NCBI RefSeq assembly: GCF_003076635.1
Contig: NZ_QDKG01000005.1
Location: forward strand, 124,001 to 188,000
DNA from: Sphingobacterium corticibacter
GTDB lineage: Bacteria > Bacteroidota > Bacteroidia > Sphingobacteriales > Sphingobacteriaceae
Reading direction: 5' to 3'
Length of the DNA: 64,000 nucleotides
Shown: piece after piece, positions 17,274 through 26,720 of the stretch
Numbering within the stretch: position 1 is the first letter of the stretch
How the letters are laid out: each line of letters starts with the position of its first letter
Notes under the pieces: model-generated
Told to the model about the DNA's origin: nothing
What the model saw: the letters and a program-made list of their open reading frames with translations, nothing else
The model's database searches: none
Made by a program: the position numbers and the translations under genes

Positions 17274-18023
17274 TCAACATCCTCCTCTCAAAGCTTGCCT
17301 TACAGCATCTTTATTTGGTTTGGAAATTGGAATTTTTTGGCCGGATAGTAGAAGCAAAATACCTCCGTCTTCTTTTAGCCAACTTTTAACGTATTGCGGA
17401 TTTATGAGGTGACTTTGATGCGTTCTGAGGAAACCATTCGGACAGAGCATATCCGCATACTCTTTCAGCGATTTGGACACCATGATCTGCTCACCATTGG
17501 ATAGAAAGAACTGTGTATAGGTATTATCTGCTTCGCAACGAACAATGTCGGACAAGCTGACGTAACGAATCTCTTGCTGCATTTGCAATGCTATTTTGCT
17601 TAGGCTGGTATCTGGTTTTTGCAATTGCTGTAGCAAAAAATCAAGTTGCGCGGTCTGTTTTTGCGTCGCGAGCTTTGCTCTCGCTTTAGCGACCGCCAGC
17701 ACCAATTCATCGATATCGATTGGCTTCAACAAATAATCTAAGGCAGCACATTTGACTGCTTGTATGGCATAGTGATCGTATGCGGTCACGAAGATCACTT
17801 CGAAATCGCGGGCAGGCAGCTGTTGCAACACATCAAAGCCTGTCTTATCGCCTAGCTGAATATCTAGAAACAAAAGATCAGGTGCGTATTTCTGCACCAC
17901 CTCAAGAGCAGCGGATACCGTTTGCGCTGTCGCAATGATGCTCACTTGCGGACAATGCTTTTCGAGTAAAGTCCGCAGGTTTTCCAGATTAGAAATTTCG
18001 TCATCAATTAATACTGCTCTCAT
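17274..18023 (-). CDS. LytTR-type response regulator
   Basis: The 249 residues carry a receiver domain (acidic DDE at 7-9, phospho-acceptor Asp54 in LFLDIQLG, Thr80, Lys100 in YLLKPID) and a C-terminal LytTR DNA-binding domain with IVRCEADNTYTQFFLSNG and FLRTHQSHLINPQYVKSW. It is phosphorylated by the kinase encoded four bases upstream and controls unknown targets. In Bacteroidota such pairs often act on cell-surface or stress genes. Two unknown lipoprotein genes follow it. Confidence 0.92.
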   Translation of the reverse strand: MRAVLIDDEISNLENLRTLLEKHCPQVSIIATAQTVSAALEVVQKYAPDLLFLDIQLGDKTGFDVLQQLPARDFEVIFVTAYDHYAIQAVKCAALDYLLKPIDIDELVLAVAKARAKLATQKQTAQLDFLLQQLQKPDTSLSKIALQMQQEIRYVSLSDIVRCEADNTYTQFFLSNGEQIMVSKSLKEYADMLCPNGFLRTHQSHLINPQYVKSWLKEDGGILLLLSGQKIPISKPNKDAVRQALRGGC

Positions 18024-18027
18024 TGTG

Positions 18028-19665
18028 CTATAGCCAATCGGTTAAGGTCATGCTAACTACGGTTCCGCTGGTAGTCGAACGGATGTCTAAGATAACTTGA
18101 TTTTCTTTATAAATACTATTTAATAGTGCTACCCTGCGCTGGCTCAACAGCAGCCCCAAGCCATCACTTTTCTGTTGGGTATCGAAGCCATGTCCATTAT
18201 CGGTGACGGTGAATAGTAAATCATTGGCGCGTCGTACAAATTCAATCGTGATCATACCCTCAGCTCCTTTTTGCGCCATACCATGCTTCACGGCATTCTC
18301 TACGAAAGGCTGTAGCAGCATACTGGGAATTTCAATATTGGCAAGATCGACATCATCACCAAGCTTGATGTCGTACTGGAAACCAAATCGCAACTGCTCC
18401 ATCTGCAAGTAATCGTCGAGCAATGCCTTTTCTTGCGCCAAGGTAATCCGTTCACGATCATTGAGCACATTACGGGTTAGTCGGGCAAATTTCGCCAAGT
18501 ATTGGTTAGCATGGTCTATCTCATTTTTATTCATGAGATTTTGAATACCAGCCAATGCATTGAATAGAAAATGCGGATTCAATTGCGAACGTATGGAACT
18601 GAGTTGCAATTTTACAGTATTCTTTTGTTGTTCTTTTTCTTCCAGCACCTTTCTATTTCTTCTCTTTATGATAGTAAGCACAAGGAGAAAGATAATACCA
18701 AAAATTAGAATTACTAGGAAGGTGTACGTTAACAATTCCTTCTGACTGTAGATCTCCTGATCTAAAGTAATAGCGAGCGTATGTCTGGTCGTATATCTTT
18801 CTATTTCTGTTGGGGTCATATTACAATCAAGACAATTTTTCCAGTCTATCGATGGCTGAATGATGATCTCGTAATCGCCTGATTTTTTGAAAATGCTTTT
18901 ATCGATTCTTACATAAGGTAGGAAAACCTCATAGCCATCAATGACGTCAATCGTTCCACCATATTCCCACGCCGTGGATTCGAAAATGATTTTATCTTGC
19001 TGCTTATCTCTGATGGAGATACTGTATACATAGTCAATCTCCGACCAGTCCTTTTTAATCGTTAACTCATCATCCTTTTCACGAAAAGTGAGATCTGTTC
19101 TGTCTTTCGGATCAAAGATGTGATCGTAGTCAACACCGAGGTCAGTTTTGAAACGTTTTGCAAGAGCTTTGATTTTCGCTTTCGGGATAGGTCTTCCATA
19201 AAATACCGCTTTTTGAGCAGCGAGCGGTCTTTCAATATCATAATGGATTATGGTGATTGATTTATCTTTTATTTTGAATGTACCAAGATTTGCGGAAGTA
19301 AGCAATTCGTCTTTGAAGTCATTATCTTTCCTGATGACATCTTTCAATTGCTCTTGTTTTATCGACTGATTGACAACAATCGGCTTATTATCGACTAAAA
19401 TGGTATACCGGTAGTTTTCTACACGATCTTGTTTCCTAAAATAATTTTGGACAGCAACATTTTCAACTTCTGGCAGAAAATTAAAGGAAGTATTGGGCTG
19501 ATTTGGAAAAACAGTAGCGTAATACACATTCTTGGCAGCGCTATCAATATTCATATTTAATCTTCCACCGGCTAAGTAAAAGTGATTAAAATTAATGCCT
19601 TTTTGTGCATATACCGTGCTTACAGCGACGGTGAAACTGAGGATGGTGCAGATGAGCTTTATCAT
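18028..19665 (-). CDS. LytS-type sensor histidine kinase
   Basis: The 545 residues begin with a signal peptide (to about residue 20), followed by a long extracytoplasmic sensor region (about 21-310), one membrane helix (about 312-333), a short coiled coil (RKVLEEKEQQKNTVK) and a His_kinase domain with His365 in SQLNPHFLFNAL. The ATP-binding part has VENAVKHGM and DNGHGF. It partners the LytTR regulator, four bases downstream. The sensor region contains two Cys (NCLDCN) and no named domain. The stimulus is unknown. Confidence 0.92.
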   Translation of the reverse strand: MIKLICTILSFTVAVSTVYAQKGINFNHFYLAGGRLNMNIDSAAKNVYYATVFPNQPNTSFNFLPEVENVAVQNYFRKQDRVENYRYTILVDNKPIVVNQSIKQEQLKDVIRKDNDFKDELLTSANLGTFKIKDKSITIIHYDIERPLAAQKAVFYGRPIPKAKIKALAKRFKTDLGVDYDHIFDPKDRTDLTFREKDDELTIKKDWSEIDYVYSISIRDKQQDKIIFESTAWEYGGTIDVIDGYEVFLPYVRIDKSIFKKSGDYEIIIQPSIDWKNCLDCNMTPTEIERYTTRHTLAITLDQEIYSQKELLTYTFLVILIFGIIFLLVLTIIKRRNRKVLEEKEQQKNTVKLQLSSIRSQLNPHFLFNALAGIQNLMNKNEIDHANQYLAKFARLTRNVLNDRERITLAQEKALLDDYLQMEQLRFGFQYDIKLGDDVDLANIEIPSMLLQPFVENAVKHGMAQKGAEGMITIEFVRRANDLLFTVTDNGHGFDTQQKSDGLGLLLSQRRVALLNSIYKENQVILDIRSTTSGTVVSMTLTDWL

Positions 19666-19672
19666 AATGTTT

Positions 19673-19694
19673 AAGTTTGATTTTTCTCAAACTT
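19673..19694. promoter_or_regulatory. Inverted repeat in front of the kinase gene
   Basis: AAGTTTGA and TCAAACTT are separated by six bases, 7 bp from the kinase start codon. It may be an operator or a hairpin in the 5' leader. It is unlike the spaced direct repeats usual for LytTR binding. Confidence 0.3.
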
Positions 19695-19850
19695 GTCACA
19701 ATTATAATAAATCTAAAACCCGAAAACAGCAAAGGCCACTATCGAAATAGTAAAGGTGCTATTGAGTGCAGTATTTGGATATTGACTTAGCGAGCCGAAT
19801 TTAAAGAAGCAACTACTGTCTAGTTGCTTGATGTATGGTAACGTATAGGC

Positions 19851-20129
19851 TTAAGCTTCCACGCTTACAGTATTTTGTGATCGTTCAAAATACATTTCCA
19901 GTGCTTTATTTGCGATCCTTGCGATAGCGGGTTCAGGCCATTTGTAGTCCGTGAGTTCTTGATTACAATAGGACAATAGCACTGCGATGCCCGCTAAATC
20001 ATCCGGATCATGCTGGACAGCGAAACTCGTTAAAACGCTTCGAAGCATTTGAACATGTTTCTCTTCTAACAGACTTGTCACTGGATGACCGACAAGGTAA
20101 TCTTCGATTAATTGTACAATTAATATCAT
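19851..20129 (-). CDS. Hypothetical small soluble protein
   Basis: The 92-residue acidic, helical product (EDYLVGHPVTSLLEEKHVQMLRSVL is its helical start region read in parts) has no signal peptide or known motif. A possible -7 box lies about 160 bp upstream on the same strand. I do not recognise the family. Confidence 0.5.
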   Translation of the reverse strand: MILIVQLIEDYLVGHPVTSLLEEKHVQMLRSVLTSFAVQHDPDDLAGIAVLLSYCNQELTDYKWPEPAIARIANKALEMYFERSQNTVSVEA

Positions 20130-20586
20130 GTATATTTACTTATATAATGTGCCTAAACTCTTACAGGATTGTAGTTTGACAGTGTTAGTTTCATTGGAGT
20201 ATTGCGGCATAGGTAACCGCATTTCAATGTAGATATTTGCTAGCAAAGCAACCGATGTGGGCAACTTCTCTACTTTGGTAATTGAGCTGCAAAATTACAC
20301 TTTTTGCTCATGTATGGCATAGAGGGATATGCTTTGTCCCGTTTTTGTCCCAAATGAATTGCGCTTATTGATGCGTTTGTCGATGGCAAGACTTGCGTTT
20401 TTGCGAAGCCGAGATACTAGGCTCCGGCAATCCAAAATACTTTTAACTTTTTCAACTCTATCAACTTTCTAAACTTAGAAAAGTAGATCTGTCTTAGCTT
20501 TAAAGACGTCCTTGTACTGCTTGGAATAGCGTCGCTTTATCAATTCCCACGAGCAAAACAGCTACCGTACTAAACATTATCACCAT
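20130..20586. other. Intergenic stretch, no gene seen
   Basis: This stretch holds no credible gene. A perfect TAATTTTG box on the minus strand at 20290-20297 could drive the 92-residue protein. The spaced TGTCCCGTTTTTGTCCC (about 20335-20352) is a short direct repeat of unknown meaning. Confidence 0.45.
20290..20297 (-). promoter_or_regulatory. -7 box (TAATTTTG) upstream of the 92-residue gene
   Basis: The minus strand reads TAATTTTG, a full match to the Bacteroidota -7 consensus TAnnTTTG. The gene starts about 160 bp further on, which is a long leader, so the link is uncertain. Confidence 0.3.
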
Positions 20587-20645
20587 AAAAACGCACTATG
20601 TAAGTGCGTTTTTATTAAAAAACTGCACTACATGAGTGCGTTTTT
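20587..20645. promoter_or_regulatory. Twin palindromes in front of the AAA_14 ATPase gene
   Basis: Palindrome 1 (20587-20613) has AAAAACGCACT pairing with AGTGCGTTTTT over 11 bp around 5 bases. Palindrome 2 (20625-20645) has GCACT..AGTGC with the same GCGTTTTT tail. Their centres are 32 bp apart and both end just before a TACTTTTG promoter box. The layout fits a double operator, although the first could also act as a terminator. Confidence 0.5.
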
Positions 20646-20647
20646 CG

Positions 20648-20655
20648 TACTTTTG
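20648..20655 (+). promoter_or_regulatory. -7 box (TACTTTTG) of the AAA_14 ATPase gene
   Basis: TACTTTTG matches TAnnTTTG in full. The predicted transcription start falls near 20661, giving a leader of about a dozen bases before the ATG at 20673. Confidence 0.55.
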
Positions 20656-20672
20656 ACTAAGAGGAAGAAAAA

Positions 20673-21842
20673 ATGGATCAACTATTCGAACAATTTAATA
20701 AATTATTAAAGGGAACAAACGTAGAGTTTGTTAGGTACGTACATCAAAAAATCAATTGGAAAAGCAGAATGATAGGTCTTACCGGACCTCGCGGAGTCGG
20801 AAAAACCACATTAATACTTCAGCACATCAAGCAATACCATAACACCTCAGACACGTTGTACGTTACAGCGGAGGGTTTTTACTTTGCCCACAATAGATTG
20901 GTTGATTTAGCAGAAAACTTCGTTAAGGAAGGAGGAAAACATCTGTTTATAGATGAAATTCACAAGTATCCGGATTGGTCTAAGGAGTTGAAGCTGATCT
21001 ATGATTATCATCCAGATTTAAGCATCGTATTTACAGGATCCTCCATTTTAGACATCAAAAAGGGAGCTTCTGATTTGAGTCGAAGAGCCGTCATGTATAG
21101 TATGCAGGGATTATCTTTTCGAGAGTATCTAAAACTTTTCCATCGCATCTCCACCGAAACATATTCTCTTGAAAATATATTGGATCATAAAGTAGATATT
21201 CCTGACCTACTACATCCCCTACCACTTTTTAGCCAATACCTGAAAACGGGTTATTACCCTTTTGCAATCGAAGAAGATGTTGACATTCGACTAAATCAAG
21301 TAATTAATCAGACTCTAGAAACAGATATACCTTTATTTGCAGGATTGAATGCCGCTACTGGTCGAAAACTAAAAAACTTGCTTGCTATTATTGCCAAGAG
21401 TGTTCCGTTCAAACCTAATTTCACCAAAATAGCTGATATACTTTCCGTTAGCCGAAATAACGTAGCAGATTACTGCCTATACATTGAAGAAGCCGGTATG
21501 ATCGCGCAACTTAGAAATGAGACAGAAGGCATCAGGGGCTTAGGTAAAGTAAGCAAAATCTATTTGGACAATACAAATCTTATTCACAGCTTGGCTAGAG
21601 AAAATGCCAATAAAGGAAACGAGAGAGAAACTTTCTTCCTCAATCAAACACGCGTGTTTTTCGATGTGGTTGCGTCACCTACGGTTGATTTTCAAATCAA
21701 TGATCATTTTTTTGAAATTGGAGGAAAAAACAAATCTCAGAAACAAGTTCATGACATTAAGAACGCTTTTGTTGTTAAAGACAATATCGAATTCGGCTAT
21801 AGAAATACTATTCCACTTTGGCAATTTGGCTTGATGTATTGA
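20673..21842 (+). CDS. AAA_14 / DUF4143 ATPase
   Basis: The 389-residue protein has an N-terminal P-loop ATPase domain with Walker A GPRGVGKTT (38-46), Walker B LFIDEIH (91-97), a sensor at IVFTGSS and the family's SRRAVMYSMQGLSFREYL. A winged helix (FTKIADILSVSRNNVADYCLYIEEAGMI read in parts) and a PD-(D/E)XK-like DUF4143 end follow. Proteins of this kind are common, patchily distributed and of unsettled role; nucleic-acid-linked or toxin-antitoxin functions have been proposed. It is a single-gene unit with its own palindrome-flanked promoter. Confidence 0.88.
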   Translation: MDQLFEQFNKLLKGTNVEFVRYVHQKINWKSRMIGLTGPRGVGKTTLILQHIKQYHNTSDTLYVTAEGFYFAHNRLVDLAENFVKEGGKHLFIDEIHKYPDWSKELKLIYDYHPDLSIVFTGSSILDIKKGASDLSRRAVMYSMQGLSFREYLKLFHRISTETYSLENILDHKVDIPDLLHPLPLFSQYLKTGYYPFAIEEDVDIRLNQVINQTLETDIPLFAGLNAATGRKLKNLLAIIAKSVPFKPNFTKIADILSVSRNNVADYCLYIEEAGMIAQLRNETEGIRGLGKVSKIYLDNTNLIHSLARENANKGNERETFFLNQTRVFFDVVASPTVDFQINDHFFEIGGKNKSQKQVHDIKNAFVVKDNIEFGYRNTIPLWQFGLMY

Positions 21843-21914
21843 ATATAGTGGAAGATTTTCGAATATGCAGCTGGAGCTAATATCTCTCCTTATCACCAAT
21901 AAAAATCATGAAAC

Positions 21915-21945
21915 GTAGGTGCGGCAGATAGCTGCCCGCACCTAC
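21915..21945 (-). terminator. Terminator at the end of the heme-uptake operon
   Basis: GTAGGTGCGG pairs with CCGCACCTAC, and the pairing extends inward through CAG/CTG with one bulged base. The stem starts one base past the receptor stop codon on the minus strand and leads into a T-rich end. Confidence 0.65.
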
Positions 21946-21946
21946 C

Positions 21947-24328
21947 TTACCGCCTTTGCAAGCGATAAGTGATTCCAGCAATAAACAATCTACCGGGCTG
22001 TCCAGGCATCAACATCGTTTTGAAGTCCAATACATTATCCACGGTAAAGCGTAGCGACAGGCGTTGCTTTGGAAAAGTCTTTTCCAAATGTGCATTCACC
22101 AGATAATGTCCACGAACAAAGGTATCATAACGATCAATAAATTGATTACCGTTAAAGTCTGCAAAAGGATATTTGCCCCGATAATTCACGCGTACCGACA
22201 TGCTGGTATCCCAAGGTCGGTAGGTGTAAAATGCCCGAATATTGAGCATATGTCTGGAGCGATTTTCGATACCCCAATAATCCGATGGCTGTACAGGTCT
22301 GGAGTCACCCGTCTTCGGATTATGCAATTGTTGGTTATAAGGCCAATTACCAGCGCGAATGCTATCGATCACACTCAAATCTTTGGATACGAGGTACTGA
22401 TAGCCGAGTTGCAGATCCAATCCCGAAACAGGCGACCATTTCACATTGGCCTCAATTCCTTTATTTACTACTTTGGGTAGGTTTTGATAGGAAAAGATCT
22501 GGCTAATGTTCGTTCCCGTCGCGACCAACACCGGATTGATCTGATTGCGAATCCGATGGTAGAATACATTCAGCTCCGCGCTGAACGAAGTACCTGATTT
22601 CATTGTAAAGCCGGTGTGATACGACGTACTTTTCTCCGCTTTCAAGTCTTGATCCAACTGCGACACCAAATACTGGCGTATCTCACTGATCTGTCCTTCA
22701 TCCTGCAACTGAGTTAGGGTTTCTTGCAGCAATTCATTACCTACTACGAGATAACTGGCTGCTGGATTGAAGAATACCAAGTAGCGGGTTCGAAAATCTG
22801 GCACTTTGAAGCCACTTCCTACGCCTGCTTTCCACGAAAGCTTGTCGGTGAGGGCATAATTAAATCCTAAACTTGGATTTACACGACCACCGTAATCCAA
22901 CGTATGATCATAACGCAGACCACCTAAGAGGTTCGCTCGACCAAAGATCGTTTTCTCACCCTGCAAATAAGCAAAGCCGGTGACTAAATCTCTCGTGCCC
23001 AACAGAGCCTGATCGCGCATGGTTTCTGTGCTGCCACCCACGCCACCAGTCAGTTGCAAGCCATTAGCAAATTGCTTGGCAAATTGCTGTTCCAATCGGT
23101 GTACTTGCTGCACAAATTGCAAACTGTTGCGACTCGCACCTACATCGCGCCATTCCACAAACTCATCGGCGGAATATCGGGTGTAATAATAGCGTGTCAT
23201 GGTTTGCCAATCATTGCGCAAGCGCTGATCCCAGGTGAGCGAAACATTGAGGTCTTTCTCTTGCTGATTGTCGCGCGACATCCATCCATCACCCCAGTTT
23301 TTGGGCATGAACGATTGTCGGATACCATAGCGAATGCTCGCGCCAGCAGTGCTTTTGGCACTTACCTGATAGCGACCACGCGTCTGAAAGCTATAATTTT
23401 GATACGGCGGACTGGTTTGTCCTTCTTCCAGATAAGGATTGGTATTGAATCCATCCGTACGGTAATAATTAGCACCTACGTTGATCACGCCGCGTTGCTG
23501 CGCGAACGAGGTTTCACCGTCGAGTGTAGCATCCACCATGTTCAAGCTTCCATAATGAATGGAGGCCATCGCCTGAGGTTCTACTGCACCATGTCGGGTA
23601 ATAATATTGATCGCACCACCCAAGGCTTCACTGCCAAACAAACAGGAAGAAGCGCCCTTAACGATCTCAATGCGTTCGATATTGCTCACGCTGATGCGCG
23701 ACAAATCAAAATTACCATTATTTCTTCCTACCATGGGCTGTCCGTCGATCAGAATCATGACATAATCGCTGCTGAAGCCTTGTAATTGCACCCCAACCGA
23801 ACGACTGCCGCCACCGATATTATTAACGATAGCAATACCCGTTTGCTCCTTCAGGATCTCATCCAGTCGGCGACTGCCCATGAGTTGGATTTCCTGTCGG
23901 GTAATGATTTGCATGGGCATCGCGGCGCGTTCTGAGCGCAAGAGATTATCTGGCGTAGCCGATGCGTGCGCATCACGCCACACATCGACCTCACCAATCA
24001 CCTGCTGCGCGGGCAGCAGCGTAAAATCTCGGTTGATGGTTTGATTCGCTTCGATCCACACCGAATCGGTGAGCACGCTAAATCCCGCATGATAGATCGT
24101 AAGATGATATAATCCGGCGTATAAATCCGTAAAACTGTACTTCCCTCCTGCACCACTCTGCACTTGGTGACGATCGGGTTCTAGCGATAGCGTCGCTCCG
24201 ATTACGGGAGCTCCATCTCCATCGGTCAATTTACCCAATAGCGCACCTTTGTCCTGCGCAAAACTACTTTGACACAGCGATATGCTAGTCATCAGCGCAA
24301 GCAAAAAGGCTTTTCCTACTTTAATCAT
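21947..24328 (-). CDS. HmuR-like TonB-dependent heme receptor, copy 2
   Basis: This is an outer-membrane transporter, by family and context for heme or hemoproteins. The 793 residues hold a signal peptide (to about 24), a carboxypeptidase-like domain (LLGKLTDGDGAPVIGATLSL), a plug (GSRRLDEILKEQTGIAIV, VMILIDGQPMVGR, IERIEIVKGASSCLFG, ALGGAINIITRH) and a complete barrel ending in FIAGITYRL. It overlaps the stop of the neighbouring receptor gene by 8 bases and is its paralogue, most similar in plug and C-terminus. It is the last gene of the operon, with a terminator one base after its stop. Confidence 0.88.
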   Translation of the reverse strand: MIKVGKAFLLALMTSISLCQSSFAQDKGALLGKLTDGDGAPVIGATLSLEPDRHQVQSGAGGKYSFTDLYAGLYHLTIYHAGFSVLTDSVWIEANQTINRDFTLLPAQQVIGEVDVWRDAHASATPDNLLRSERAAMPMQIITRQEIQLMGSRRLDEILKEQTGIAIVNNIGGGSRSVGVQLQGFSSDYVMILIDGQPMVGRNNGNFDLSRISVSNIERIEIVKGASSCLFGSEALGGAINIITRHGAVEPQAMASIHYGSLNMVDATLDGETSFAQQRGVINVGANYYRTDGFNTNPYLEEGQTSPPYQNYSFQTRGRYQVSAKSTAGASIRYGIRQSFMPKNWGDGWMSRDNQQEKDLNVSLTWDQRLRNDWQTMTRYYYTRYSADEFVEWRDVGASRNSLQFVQQVHRLEQQFAKQFANGLQLTGGVGGSTETMRDQALLGTRDLVTGFAYLQGEKTIFGRANLLGGLRYDHTLDYGGRVNPSLGFNYALTDKLSWKAGVGSGFKVPDFRTRYLVFFNPAASYLVVGNELLQETLTQLQDEGQISEIRQYLVSQLDQDLKAEKSTSYHTGFTMKSGTSFSAELNVFYHRIRNQINPVLVATGTNISQIFSYQNLPKVVNKGIEANVKWSPVSGLDLQLGYQYLVSKDLSVIDSIRAGNWPYNQQLHNPKTGDSRPVQPSDYWGIENRSRHMLNIRAFYTYRPWDTSMSVRVNYRGKYPFADFNGNQFIDRYDTFVRGHYLVNAHLEKTFPKQRLSLRFTVDNVLDFKTMLMPGQPGRLFIAGITYRLQRR

Positions 24329-26708
24329 TCCGATACAGATGATACGTAATTCCTACAAAATACATCCGACCAGGTTGCGATGGCACCTTTGGATCTACGA
24401 AGTTCAATAAGTTCTCTGTAGTTGCACGTACGGCAATGCGCTTGGATGGAAACTTCTTCTCCAACGCAAAATTTAAGAGATAATGGCCACGCACGAAAGT
24501 ATCAAAGCGATCTAAGTAGCCATTGTTATTCACATCAGCAAAAGGATATTTGCCGCGGTAATTGAGCCGAACATTGGCACTCAGATCCATGGGCGAATAG
24601 GTGTAAAATACTTGTGCATTGTACATATGCACGGATCGGTTTTCGATACCCCAATAATCTTTTGCCGTCGGACGATAATTGACATACCCGGTGTTGGGAT
24701 CATACAATGGACTGTCGTACAAGCCTCCTTCGCGAATCTCATCGCCCACGGTGCGGTCTTTAGCAATTAGGAACTGGTAACCAGCGGCAAGTTGCAGGGC
24801 TGGTACTGGTTTAAAATTGACCGATAATTCCGCTCCGCGGAAATAGGCACGTGCATGATTGCGGTAAGAATAGATCAACTGCCCATCAATATCCGTCCCG
24901 ATCAACACGGGATTGATCTGATTGGTGATTTCGTGATGAAAAGCCGAACCTTCAGCACGAAGGCGATTGTCTAAACCTTGCCAAATCAAGGTAAAGTTGT
25001 ACGATTTGCTCATCTCGGCATTCAATGCTTGACCGCGAATTTCATCATAAACGGGCTGTAGTTCATACTGGCTCATACGCCCTGATTGGCGCAACTGGTT
25101 GATGACATCCTGCAAAGCATAAGACCCAACTAATACATTATTCTGCACTGGATTGTAGGCTACTTGATACAATTTGCGCATATCTGGCGCTTTGAAGGCC
25201 GTACCATAAGCAAACTTGGCACTCAACGATGGCAGCACTTGATATTGCACCGCCATGCTGGGATCTAAGCGCCAACCATATTGCTCAATATGGTCATAGC
25301 GCAATCCGAGCGTGAGGTGTAATTTGCGGTCGACTTGCCAATTGGCTTGCGAATAGGCGAAAATAGCACGAATGCGATCAATATCCGTCAGGATATTCTG
25401 GTCGATGCCTTCTATCGTACCGCCCACACCTGTGATCACATCGAGGTGATCATCGATGCTGTACGATACTTGTTGCTCCAAACGGTGAAACAATTGGGAG
25501 AAGCGTGTCTGACTGATGCTATCCCCTTGTGAAAGGCTCACGTTCATATCGGCATTGTATTTTGTGAGATAATACCGAGTCATGCTGCGCCAACGATCGC
25601 TAATGCGCCGATCATAGTTAGCAAATAGATTAAGATCTTGCTCACTCAGCACATCATTGGTTTCGTAATCTGCACCTAGGAAATTGCGACTCATAAAACT
25701 GCGACGCAAACCGTAGCGGCCACTCACCGACATGGTATTTTTGTCATTGAAGCGATAGCGCAACCTACTTTGTGCCGCATAATTGTCGTACGGTGGCGCC
25801 GTAGTACCGATAATGGTACCCTGATTGGTATTGAAACCGCCGGTACGATAATAGTTCAGGTTTCCAGATACCGTTCCTTTTTGTTTTAAAATGGGTGCTT
25901 CACCATCTAAGGAGACATCGAGAGTTTCATTTTTGCCGGCATTGACAAAGGCCATTCCTTGCGCCGTGGTCACATCTTGTTTGGTGATCACATTGATCGT
26001 TCCGCCCAGTGCATCGCCGCCATAGATATTGGCCGCGGCACCTTTGGTGATTTCGATGCGTTCGATATTGCTTACGCTGATGCGTGAAAGATCGAAGTTA
26101 CCACCATTACGACCGACCATCGGTTGGCCATCAATCAACACCATGATGTATTCGCTGCCAAAACCTTGCATCTGCACACCGACAGAGCGTGCGCCGCCCG
26201 CAATATCATTCACAATAGCGATACCAGTTTGCTCTTTTACCACTTCATCCAACCGACGACTTCCCATCAATTCGATGGTACGGCGATCAATCACGGTGAC
26301 TGGCATAATGGTATTCTCTAGCTTCACCAATGTTTCCATATTGGCATTGATACGCCTTCCTGTGACTACCGCTTCGTCAATCTGCTGATTGTCGCGTTGC
26401 AGCACCACATCGTGGACAAGCACAGCTGCACCAGTCCATTTCAATGTATCTATCTGGGTATGGTATCCCATGGCTTTTACTTGTACGATAAGCCTCTGTG
26501 CTTTTACGCCGCGCAACTGATACGTACCGTCCGCTTCGGCTGTGGTGCTTTGATTAGTACCTAATAGGTAAATTTCGGCTCCGGGTACGGCTTCTGATGC
26601 GCTACTTGTGCTCGTCGACAAAACGCGCCCTTTCAACGTGAGTTCTTGCGCAAAACCCGCTGACATATATACCAGCCAAATGGCCAGTGTAATCGTAAAC
26701 AATCTCAT
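24321..26708 (-). CDS. HmuR-like TonB-dependent heme receptor, copy 1
   Basis: The 795 residues have the same layout as the downstream paralogue: signal peptide, carboxypeptidase-like domain (LKGRVLSTSTSSASEAVPGAEIYLLG read in parts), plug (GSRRLDEVVKEQTGIAIV, YIMVLIDGQPMVGR, IERIEITKGAAANIYG) and barrel ending MYFVGITYHLYRND. It follows an HmuY-like gene by 11 bases, the usual order of an hmuY-hmuR pair. The two receptors are similar throughout but clearly diverged, so the duplication is not recent; they may take different hemoproteins. Confidence 0.88.
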   Translation of the reverse strand: MRLFTITLAIWLVYMSAGFAQELTLKGRVLSTSTSSASEAVPGAEIYLLGTNQSTTAEADGTYQLRGVKAQRLIVQVKAMGYHTQIDTLKWTGAAVLVHDVVLQRDNQQIDEAVVTGRRINANMETLVKLENTIMPVTVIDRRTIELMGSRRLDEVVKEQTGIAIVNDIAGGARSVGVQMQGFGSEYIMVLIDGQPMVGRNGGNFDLSRISVSNIERIEITKGAAANIYGGDALGGTINVITKQDVTTAQGMAFVNAGKNETLDVSLDGEAPILKQKGTVSGNLNYYRTGGFNTNQGTIIGTTAPPYDNYAAQSRLRYRFNDKNTMSVSGRYGLRRSFMSRNFLGADYETNDVLSEQDLNLFANYDRRISDRWRSMTRYYLTKYNADMNVSLSQGDSISQTRFSQLFHRLEQQVSYSIDDHLDVITGVGGTIEGIDQNILTDIDRIRAIFAYSQANWQVDRKLHLTLGLRYDHIEQYGWRLDPSMAVQYQVLPSLSAKFAYGTAFKAPDMRKLYQVAYNPVQNNVLVGSYALQDVINQLRQSGRMSQYELQPVYDEIRGQALNAEMSKSYNFTLIWQGLDNRLRAEGSAFHHEITNQINPVLIGTDIDGQLIYSYRNHARAYFRGAELSVNFKPVPALQLAAGYQFLIAKDRTVGDEIREGGLYDSPLYDPNTGYVNYRPTAKDYWGIENRSVHMYNAQVFYTYSPMDLSANVRLNYRGKYPFADVNNNGYLDRFDTFVRGHYLLNFALEKKFPSKRIAVRATTENLLNFVDPKVPSQPGRMYFVGITYHLYRND

Positions 26709-26720
26709 GTTTTTTGCTTT

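Noticed and set aside
20330..20355. Integrase attachment site suggested by the TGTCCC direct repeat
   Set aside because: No integrase, no second copy and no tRNA are present, so the idea rests on two short words.
23054..23785. 243-codon plus-strand frame opposite the TonB-dependent receptor
   Set aside because: It lies wholly inside a well-supported receptor gene and its translation has no recognisable features.
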